From assembly GCA_015259235.1 (NCBI GenBank), contig JABZGM010000050.1:1-12200 (forward strand): DNA of 12,200 bases, read 5' to 3'. This document shows, in pieces, positions 1 through 5,793 of this stretch. This DNA is from Alloprevotella sp. Lineage in GTDB: Bacteria; Bacteroidota; Bacteroidia; Bacteroidales; Bacteroidaceae. A program made the translations under genes and the position numbers. Position 1 is the first letter of the stretch. Each line of letters starts with the position of its first letter. The notes beneath the pieces were generated by a model. The model saw only the letters and a list, made by a program, of their open reading frames with translations, was not told the DNA's origin and ran no database searches.

Positions 1-219
1 ATACTAACCTCATGTGCTTAAGTTGGATGGGTGAAAAGGTTTTGTTGTCTTGATTGTTGTGCGGTACTTGCTGCATCTGATTTTCGTGAGGAAGCCTTCC
101 TTCCTTTGTGGCAAGTCACTGCGCTTGAGCTGCCTATAGGTGCAGCTGCGTGGTTCTGTAACGCCCCAATTCTTCAGACTGGAAATTGTAACCCCTGGAA
201 TAAACTCCCTCTGGGGGCT

Positions 220-345
220 TTAACAGCAACGCTTAGCTTTGTGCCAGTCCTCGCCGATGCTCTCGTTGTACAAACGAATCACATCGCGTAAATGCTCTGC
301 TAATAAAATAACAAAACAACGTGCGTATTTTTCTTTGATTTTCAT
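220..345 (-). CDS. possible 41-aa small protein, unknown function
   Basis: An ATG at 345-343 (- strand) opens 41 codons ending at TAA (222-220). The product begins MKIKEKYARC and continues with LLAEHLRDVIRLYNE then GEDWHKAKRCC. It looks protein-like: a basic start, a probable amphipathic helix from about residue 11 to 28, then a charged tail ending in two Cys. I do not recognise the family. No TTTG / TAnnTTTG promoter is evident in the 95 bases upstream on that strand. The same frame stays open for about 66 codons after the stop, so this could be the start of a longer decayed gene or a remnant of a repeated element. It could equally be chance. Confidence 0.3.
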   Translation of the reverse strand: MKIKEKYARCFVILLAEHLRDVIRLYNESIGEDWHKAKRCC

Positions 346-625
346 GCAGATTATTACTTTTGTCAGTTTTAATCCGTATTAAATTTTATTTTTGCTATGC
401 CTAACAAGCAATTTGTGTTACAATTTTTCTGTTTCTGGGATCTTGGGTTCATTGCCTGTGGCTGGGTTTTTACGTTCTGTTGCTTGCTTCACGTGCATAA
501 ATCCCAATCGGTTGTTAGATCGTTATAGTGCGGAGCATTATGGAGAAGATAACTTCCTGACCTCTTTTATTTCTTGTTGGCATCTTGTTTTTTGTTGTTT
601 CTCGACGTAGCCCGCCATGCCTTCA

Positions 626-647
626 AGCTAACGACAAACCGTTAGCT
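626..647. other. perfect 8-bp hairpin (AGCTAACG/CGTTAGCT)
   Basis: AGCTAACG (626-633), a 6-base loop ACAAAC, and CGTTAGCT (640-647) form a perfect stem. No T-tract follows on either strand, so it is not a typical intrinsic terminator. The arm contains CTAACG, which is also the core of the heptamer repeats at 3769-3961 and 8735-8839. It lies about 100 bases upstream of the leuS promoter. It could be an operator for a dimeric regulator, part of an RNA, or a relic of the same repeat family. Confidence 0.4.
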
Positions 648-749
648 CAACCATCCAATGAAATCTGTTCTGGGTCTAATGACCAATTGGGGATAAAAGG
701 TGCAAAGTGTGTACTTTCAAAATCGAAGTGGAAAAAACATACGGCTTTT

Positions 750-781
750 CTTGTTTTTTCTTTGTTGTTCGTGTAACTTTG
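750..781 (+). promoter_or_regulatory. putative leuS promoter (Bacteroidota type)
   Basis: TAacTTTG at 774-781 is a full match to the TAnnTTTG -7 consensus of Bacteroidota primary sigma factor promoters. The -33 box would be cTTG at 750-753 (3 of 4 matches), with 20 bases between. Transcription would start near 788, giving leuS a leader of about 130 bases. Confidence 0.55.
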
Positions 782-803
782 CAGGAAGATAGTTCTTAAG
801 TTG

Positions 804-827
804 GGCGGAATGGCGCTGTCCACCGCC
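804..827 (+). promoter_or_regulatory. GC-rich hairpin in the leuS leader
   Basis: GGCGG (804-808), a 2-base bulge AA, TGG (811-813), a 6-base loop, CCA (820-822) and CCGCC (823-827) form an 8-bp bulged stem. It lies about 15 bases after the predicted transcript start and is much more GC-rich than the surrounding leader. No U-tract follows, and I see no T-box features or Leu-rich leader peptide. A role in leuS control is inference. Confidence 0.35.
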
Positions 828-919
828 TTGGCTTTCTCACAAATAGCCGATAACGGTTTTGAAATGTGGGAGATAGAACTTCTGTCAAATCCTAATCGCA
901 TATACAATCCACCACTGAC

Positions 920-3754
920 ATGGAATATAACTTCAGAGACATTGAAAAAAGATGGCGTGAAACATGGGCGCAAGAAGGCACCTATCACGCAAAAACTGGA
1001 AGCGACAAGCCCAAATACTACGTGCTCAACATGTTTCCTTACCCCTCAGGGGCAGGACTCCACGTGGGACACCCTCTAGGTTACATTGCTTCCGACATCT
1101 TTGCGCGCTACAAGCGTTTGTGCGGCTTCAATGTGCTCAACCCTATGGGCTATGATGCTTATGGATTGCCTGCTGAACAATATGCTATCCAAACAGGGCA
1201 GCATCCTGCAGTGACTACGCAGCAGAACATCACGCGCTATCGTGAACAGCTCGACAAAATCGGGTTCTCCTTCGATTGGAGTCGTGAAGTGCGCACTTGC
1301 GAACCCACTTATTATAAATGGACACAGTGGGCATTTGGCAAGATGTTCCAATCTTTCTATGACAATGCTGCGCAGAAGGCACGTCCCATCAGTGAATTGG
1401 TGGCGCATTTTGAGACAAAAGGCTCAGAAGGTTTGGACGTAGCTGAGACGGAAGCTCTGCACTTCACGGCTGCTGAATGGAAAGCCATGAACGAAGTGGA
1501 GCAGCAGCAGACCTTGATGAACTATCGCATCGCCTACATCGGTGAGACGATGGTGAACTGGTGTCCTGCGCTCGGCACGGTGTTGGCAAACGACGAAGTG
1601 GTGGATGGTGTGTCTGAACGTGGTGGACACCCCGTGGTGCAACAAAAGATGAAGCAATGGTGCTTGCGCGTGAGTGCTTATGCGGGTCGCATGCTCGACA
1701 GCTTGGAGCACCTCGATTGGAGCGATTCGCTCAAAGAAACACAACGCAACTGGATTGGTCGTTCGCAGGGAACTGAAATGGAATTCCGTGTGAAAGACAG
1801 CGATTTGACTTTCACCATCTTCACCACACGGGCCGACACTATCTTTGGTGTGACCTTCATGGTATTGGCTCCTGAGAGTGAACTTGTGGCGCAACTTACC
1901 ACCGATGCACAGCGTGCTGAAGTGGAAGCCTACGTGGCTGCTACAGCTAAGCGCACGGAGCGTGAGCGCATCAGCGACCGCAAGGTGAGCGGTGTATTCT
2001 CCGGTTCCTATGCGGTGAACCCCTTCACGGGTGCTGAAATCCCCATCTGGATTTCAGACTATGTGCTGGCTGGTTACGGCACTGGTGCCATCATGGCTGT
2101 GCCTGCTCACGACAGTCGCGACTATGCTTTTGCCCGTCATTTCGACCTCCCCATCGTTCCCCTCATCGAAGGTGCCGATGTGAGCGAGGAAAGTTTTGAT
2201 GCAAAAGAAGGCATTGTTTGCAATTCTCCTGCCGAGGGAGCCGCAGCACTAGATGGTTTCTCACTCAACGGATTGAGTGTGAAAGAAGCCATTGCGAAAA
2301 CGAAGGCTTTCGTGACCGAACATCAGTTGGGACGTGTGAAGACCAACTATCGTTTGCGCGATGCTATCTTCTCTCGCCAACGCTATTGGGGTGAACCTTT
2401 CCCCGTATATTACAAAAACGAGATGCCCTATCTCGTGCCAGAAGATTGTCTTCCCATCGAGTTACCTGAAGTGACGAAATTCTTGCCCACAGAAACAGGT
2501 GAACCTCCCCTTGGCAACGCAACTCACTGGGCGTGGGATGAGGCGAATCGTTGCGTCACCGACAATAGTCGCATCGACCACAATACGGTGTTTCCGCTTG
2601 AACTCAGCACGATGCCTGGTTTCGCAGGTTCTTCGGCTTACTATCTCCGCTATATGGATCCCCACAACAATGAAGCATTGGTGGGTGAAGCCGCTGTCAA
2701 CTATTGGCAACAGGTGGACCTCTATGTGGGTGGTTCGGAACATGCTACTGGTCACTTGATCTATTCACGCTTCTGGAACAAATTCCTCTTCGATCTCGGA
2801 GTTTGCCCCAAAGATGAGCCTTATCAGAAGTTGGTCAACCAAGGTATGATTCAAGGTCGCTCCAACTTTGTCTATCGCATCAAAGACACCAACACTTTTG
2901 TGAGTCTTGGTTTGAAAGATCAATACGAAGTAACACCACTCCACGTGGATGTAAACATCGTCTCTGCCGATGTGCTCGACGTAGACGCCTTCAAAGCCTG
3001 GCGTCCTGAATACAAAGATGCAGAGTTCATCCTTGAAGATGGCAAATACATCTGTGGTTGGGCAGTGGAAAAGATGTCGAAGTCGATGTTCAATGTGGTG
3101 AATCCCGATCTAATTGTTGAGAAATATGGTGCAGACACCTTGCGACTTTACGAGATGTTCCTCGGACCTATCAACCAAAGTAAGCCTTGGGACAGCAATG
3201 GTATCGATGGTTGCTTCCGCTTCCTCAGAAAATTGTGGAACCTTTTCTACAAAGATGAGCAGTTCTTGCCTACTGATGTGACTCCCACGAAGGACAACCT
3301 CAAGACGCTCCACAAACTCATCAAAAAGGTGACCGAAGACATCGAAGTCTTCTCCTACAACACCTCTGTGCCTGCCTTTATGATTGCAGTGGGTGAATTA
3401 GCTCAACAAAAATGCAACTCCAAGGAGGTGCTGCAAACCCTCGTAGTGCTACTTGCTCCTTTCGCCCCTCACGTGGCAGAAGAATTGTGGCATGCGCTCG
3501 GCAACACCACTACAGTGTGCGATGCTACATGGCCTAAGTTTGATGAGGCGCACCTCAAGGAAGACACCGTGACGCTCGGCGTTTCTTTCAATGGGAAGAC
3601 TCGTTTCACCCTCGATTTCCCTGCCGATGCTTCTAAGGAAGATATCGAGAAAGCTGCTCTCGAGTCTGAACATAGCGTGAAGCATCTCGAAGGTAAGACG
3701 GTGGTGAAAGTCATCGTGGTGCCGGGTCGCATCGTGAATATCGTAGTCAAGTAG
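920..3754 (+). CDS. leuS: leucine--tRNA ligase (LeuRS)
   Basis: Cytosolic class Ia aminoacyl-tRNA synthetase that activates leucine with ATP and charges tRNA-Leu for translation. At 944 aa it is full length for the long Bacteroidota form. Visible signatures are the N-terminal YVLNMFPYPSGAGLHVGHPLG block, with the HIGH-type motif HVGH at residues 48-51, the CP1 editing-domain motif TTRADTIFG at 302-310 (hydrolysis of misacylated tRNA), and the catalytic loop KMSKS at 718-722. The anticodon-binding helical domain and a small C-terminal domain follow. The start MEYNFRDIEKRW is chosen because it is the usual N-terminus of this family in the phylum. No Shine-Dalgarno sequence precedes it. It has its own upstream promoter, and 198 bases of repeat-rich DNA separate it from the next gene. 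Confidence 0.98.
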   Translation: MEYNFRDIEKRWRETWAQEGTYHAKTGSDKPKYYVLNMFPYPSGAGLHVGHPLGYIASDIFARYKRLCGFNVLNPMGYDAYGLPAEQYAIQTGQHPAVTTQQNITRYREQLDKIGFSFDWSREVRTCEPTYYKWTQWAFGKMFQSFYDNAAQKARPISELVAHFETKGSEGLDVAETEALHFTAAEWKAMNEVEQQQTLMNYRIAYIGETMVNWCPALGTVLANDEVVDGVSERGGHPVVQQKMKQWCLRVSAYAGRMLDSLEHLDWSDSLKETQRNWIGRSQGTEMEFRVKDSDLTFTIFTTRADTIFGVTFMVLAPESELVAQLTTDAQRAEVEAYVAATAKRTERERISDRKVSGVFSGSYAVNPFTGAEIPIWISDYVLAGYGTGAIMAVPAHDSRDYAFARHFDLPIVPLIEGADVSEESFDAKEGIVCNSPAEGAAALDGFSLNGLSVKEAIAKTKAFVTEHQLGRVKTNYRLRDAIFSRQRYWGEPFPVYYKNEMPYLVPEDCLPIELPEVTKFLPTETGEPPLGNATHWAWDEANRCVTDNSRIDHNTVFPLELSTMPGFAGSSAYYLRYMDPHNNEALVGEAAVNYWQQVDLYVGGSEHATGHLIYSRFWNKFLFDLGVCPKDEPYQKLVNQGMIQGRSNFVYRIKDTNTFVSLGLKDQYEVTPLHVDVNIVSADVLDVDAFKAWRPEYKDAEFILEDGKYICGWAVEKMSKSMFNVVNPDLIVEKYGADTLRLYEMFLGPINQSKPWDSNGIDGCFRFLRKLWNLFYKDEQFLPTDVTPTKDNLKTLHKLIKKVTEDIEVFSYNTSVPAFMIAVGELAQQKCNSKEVLQTLVVLLAPFAPHVAEELWHALGNTTTVCDATWPKFDEAHLKEDTVTLGVSFNGKTRFTLDFPADASKEDIEKAALESEHSVKHLEGKTVVKVIVVPGRIVNIVVK

Positions 3755-3768
3755 CGTTAGTTCGCAGA

Positions 3769-3864
3769 CGTTAGGCATTAGAGAGGTGGGTGTAGCGGTT
3801 TCCTCTCCAAAACCCTTCTGTTTCTTCACCCCATCGAGGTGAATCTACCCTCTAATGTCTAACG
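3769..3864. repeat. 15-bp inverted repeat with nested hairpins behind leuS
   Basis: CGTTAGGCATTAGAG (3769-3783) and CTCTAATGTCTAACG (3850-3864) are inverted copies that pair over 15 positions, 14 Watson-Crick and one G-U. The 66-base loop contains a second perfect 6-bp hairpin, TTCACC (3825-3830) / GGTGAA (3838-3843). An alternative stem, GAGAGG (3781-3786) / CCTCTC (3802-3807), overlaps the left arm. Both arms are made of the TCTAAYG heptamer that also forms the array before yitT, here in opposite orientation. No T-tract marks it as a leuS terminator, though a structured RNA 3' end could still protect or end the message. Confidence 0.6.
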
Positions 3865-3867
3865 CCC

Positions 3868-3927
3868 GAGCCACGCTTGTCGTGGCGAGCATAAAAGGGT
3901 CTGTGACCCTCTAACGTCTAATGTCTA
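3868..3927 (+). repeat. two-hairpin intergenic repeat, copy A (upstream of yitT)
   Basis: A 60-base sequence nearly identical to 8781-8839, with a few substitutions and one indel. It contains two hairpins: GCCACG / CGTGGC (3870-3875 / 3881-3886, loop CTTGT) and AGGGTC / GACCCT (3896-3901 / 3905-3910, loop TGT). The heptamers TCTAACG and TCTAATG follow. Compared with copy B, one difference is in the second loop and one changes a C-G pair of the first stem to a U-G pair, so both stems are preserved. It resembles REP-type palindromic intergenic repeats, but no transposase is present in the window. Confidence 0.75.
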
Positions 3928-3961
3928 CCCTCTAACATCTAATATCTAAAAGATGTCTAAT
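3910..3961 (+). repeat. degenerate heptamer array TCTAANN running into yitT
   Basis: Units TCTAACG (3910), TCTAATG (3917), TCTA (3924), TCTAACA (3931), TCTAATA (3938) and TCTAA (3945) repeat with a 7-base step, interrupted by CCC. A further TCTAAT (3956-3961) follows directly after the yitT ATG and encodes Ser-Asn. Because 7 is not a multiple of 3, the array puts TAA into every + strand frame just before the start codon. Confidence 0.7.
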
Positions 3962-4966
3962 CTTAAAATCAACTGGAAACTCGAAATTCAAGATTTGATT
4001 ATTATCTCTCTTGGATTGCTGTGTTATTCCATCGGTTACTATTGTTTCCTTGTACCTCACCAAGTCACACCAGGAGGAACAACCGGTCTAGGGTCGTTGA
4101 TATTCTATGCCACAGGCTGGTTCAAACCGCAATGGACGTTTTTCATAGCCAACGTGATCCTACTGGCTATGGCTTTGAAGGTCCTCGACTGGAAGTTTTG
4201 TTTGAAAACTTTCTTTGCTATAGCGGTCCTCTTCGTGTTTCTCGCAGGGGTGGAAGGTGGTTTGCGCTACCTTTGGGAGGTAAAACCGGAACTTTTCCCT
4301 GCAGGATTTAATCAGGCGGTTGGGTTACCCATCGTCACCAGTAATGCCTTCATGAGTGTTGTCTTCGGATCAGGCATCATGGGACTAGGCATGGGGCTGG
4401 TCTTCCTGCGCAATGGATCGACAGGAGGTACGGATGTCATTGCTGCGATGATCAACAAATATCGCGACATGTCGCTTGGCACACTCATCCTGCTTTCCGA
4501 TGTGGGCATCATCACTGCTTCACTGTTCTTGCCTAATAGTAACCTTGAGAAACTATTATATGGCTACACCACGCTCATTATCATCACATTGATGGTCGAT
4601 TTAGTGGTCAATAGTGGCAGACAGTCTGTGCAATTTCTCATCTTTTCTAATAAATACGAGGAAATAGCCTCCGAAATCAATAGCCTGAATCGTGGAGTCA
4701 CCGTGCTCAATGGACAAGGGTGGTACACGAAACAGGAACGTAAAGTGCTGGTGGTGTTGGCTAAGAAGCGCGAAGCAAGCACGATTTTCCGTATCATTAC
4801 CGCCATTGATCCTAATGCCTTTGTAAGTCAAACTCTGGCAAGTGGCGTTTTCGGTTATGGCTTCGATCGCATCAAGGTGAAAGCCAGTGCCGAACAAAAG
4901 AAACGCGCTGAAATGGAAAAGGTGAAAGCTAAAGTTGCTACCGACCAAGCTAATTCACGCCGGTAG
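3953..4966 (+). CDS. YitT family membrane protein (DUF161/DUF2179)
   Basis: Integral inner-membrane protein of 337 aa. The N-terminal ~220 residues hold about five or six hydrophobic segments and the family signatures PxxxTPGGTTGLG (residues 35-47) and NGSTGGTD (154-161). Residues about 225-300 form the soluble DUF2179 domain, with GVTVLNGQGWYT and IDPNAFVSQT. The tail from about 308 is rich in Lys, Glu and Ala and probably helical. The substrate of YitT proteins is not established, so I give no transport function. The start at MSNLKINWKL is supported by the hydrophobic segment that follows. Its second and third codons belong to the upstream heptamer array. No TTTG / TAnnTTTG promoter is evident in the 198 bases upstream, so it may be read through from leuS. 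A strong terminator follows. Confidence 0.93.
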   Translation: MSNLKINWKLEIQDLIIISLGLLCYSIGYYCFLVPHQVTPGGTTGLGSLIFYATGWFKPQWTFFIANVILLAMALKVLDWKFCLKTFFAIAVLFVFLAGVEGGLRYLWEVKPELFPAGFNQAVGLPIVTSNAFMSVVFGSGIMGLGMGLVFLRNGSTGGTDVIAAMINKYRDMSLGTLILLSDVGIITASLFLPNSNLEKLLYGYTTLIIITLMVDLVVNSGRQSVQFLIFSNKYEEIASEINSLNRGVTVLNGQGWYTKQERKVLVVLAKKREASTIFRIITAIDPNAFVSQTLASGVFGYGFDRIKVKASAEQKKRAEMEKVKAKVATDQANSRR

Positions 4967-5018
4967 TCTATTTCTACGTGATGGAAGTATTTTATCTTCA
5001 TTCATCACACACTTTTTT

Positions 5019-5062
5019 GGAGAAATCTCCGTTATCAAGATGGAGATTTCTCCCTCTTTTTT
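5019..5062 (+). terminator. intrinsic terminator after yitT
   Basis: GGAGAAATCTCC (5019-5030) and GGAGATTTCTCC (5042-5053) form a perfect 12-bp stem with an 11-base loop, followed by a T-rich run (5056-5062). Each arm is also nearly palindromic by itself. It lies 52 bases after the yitT stop and separates yitT from rdgB. Confidence 0.85.
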
Positions 5063-5067
5063 CGTTC

Positions 5068-5099
5068 TTTACCTAGCTTTATAATCAAGGCTATTTATG
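5068..5099 (+). promoter_or_regulatory. possible rdgB promoter
   Basis: TTTa (5068-5071), 20 bases, then TAttTaTG (5092-5099) resembles the Bacteroidota promoter with one mismatch in each box. It lies just after the yitT terminator and 76 bases before rdgB, which is where a promoter is expected. Confidence 0.4.
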
Positions 5100-5175
5100 G
5101 TCTCGTGTGAGGATAAAGAGTAGAAAAGAGGCTATGACAATCAAATCCCCAAATTCCAACTCTTAACTTTCTAAA

Positions 5176-5754
5176 ATGCTTGTTATTGCTACCAACAACG
5201 CCCACAAACTTGACGAAATTCGTGCTGTTGTGGGGGATAGATTCAAAATCGTGTCACTGGCTGACATCAACTGTCATGAGGATATTCCTGAAACTGCTGA
5301 TACGCTCGAAGGGAATGCGCTGCTAAAAGCTCGATTTGTTCATGAGCGTTATGGACTGGATGTGTTTGCGGATGACACTGGGCTGGAAGTGGAGGCGCTC
5401 AATGGTCAGCCTGGGGTGCACACGGCACGTTATGCTTTTGCTGATCGCCACGACACCGAAGCCAATGTCACCAAGTTGCTCCATGAAATGGAAGGGAAGA
5501 CAAACCGCAAGGCTGCTTTCCGCACGGCGATTGCACTCATCTTAGATGGAAAAGAATATCTGTTTGAAGGCAAAGTTGAAGGCTACATCACATCAGAACG
5601 TAGAGGAACCGAGGGTTTTGGCTACGATCCAGTGTTCTCCCCTGAAGAGACTGGTAAGACCTTTGCTGAATTAGGTGTAGAAGTCAAAAATAGTTTGTCT
5701 CACCGAGCAAGAGCAGTTGCGCAATTACTTAAGTTCCTTGCTACCATCCAATAA
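5176..5754 (+). CDS. rdgB: XTP/dITP diphosphatase (RdgB/HAM1 family)
   Basis: Cytosolic house-cleaning enzyme that hydrolyses dITP, XTP and ITP to the monophosphates and pyrophosphate, keeping deaminated purines out of DNA and RNA. The 192-aa product has the normal family length and all key motifs: ATNNAHK (residues 5-11) for triphosphate binding, TLEGNALLKA (43-52), ADDTGLEV (65-72) with the catalytic and Mg-binding acidic residues, GFGYDPVF (147-154) and SHRARA (175-180) for base recognition. The start at MLVIATNN is fixed by the family N-terminus. The stop is 39 bases before the porZ-like gene, so the two may be co-transcribed, although a hairpin lies between them. Confidence 0.97.
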   Translation: MLVIATNNAHKLDEIRAVVGDRFKIVSLADINCHEDIPETADTLEGNALLKARFVHERYGLDVFADDTGLEVEALNGQPGVHTARYAFADRHDTEANVTKLLHEMEGKTNRKAAFRTAIALILDGKEYLFEGKVEGYITSERRGTEGFGYDPVFSPEETGKTFAELGVEVKNSLSHRARAVAQLLKFLATIQ

Positions 5755-5762
5755 GTCTAACC

Positions 5763-5792
5763 TCGTAGGCTATCTATTGAGCCTGCGATTTT
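5763..5792 (+). terminator. hairpin between rdgB and porZ-like gene (terminator or attenuator)
   Basis: TCGTAGGC (5763-5770) and GCCTGCGA (5781-5788) pair over 8 bp with one G-U, with a 10-base loop, followed by TTTT. The T-run is short, so termination would be weak. It ends one base before the porZ ATG (5794), so if transcribed it would fold directly in front of the start codon. Confidence 0.45.
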
Positions 5793-5793
5793 A

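Larger units (their letters stand above)
1..749. other. AT-rich gene-poor region upstream of leuS
   Basis: No gene of convincing length is visible on either strand. The + strand reading frames here are rich in Cys, Phe and Leu and resemble no family I recognise. The region holds a bulged hairpin at 122-150: CGC, a 3-base bulge, AGCTGC (128-133), an 8-base loop, then GCAGCT and GCG. It also holds a perfect 8-bp hairpin at 626-647 and a possible 41-codon ORF on the - strand (220-345). A TAttTTTG box at 387-394 looks like a Bacteroidota -7 element, but the nearest TTTG (359-362) is 24 bases upstream, longer than the usual 19-21. An unannotated small RNA or a decayed element is possible. Confidence 0.5.

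Noticed and set aside
31..291. 86-codon + strand frame with a GTG start near the window edge
   Set aside because: Cys- and Leu-rich translation without recognisable features. The opposite strand gives a more protein-like frame.
782..919. T-box or leucine attenuator in the leuS leader
   Set aside because: No T-box sequence, no specifier stem with terminator, and no Leu-codon run were found.
801..1079. Reading frame from the leuS leader into the leuS gene
   Set aside because: It overlaps leuS in another frame over more than half its length and its sequence has no family character. The leuS frame is certain here.
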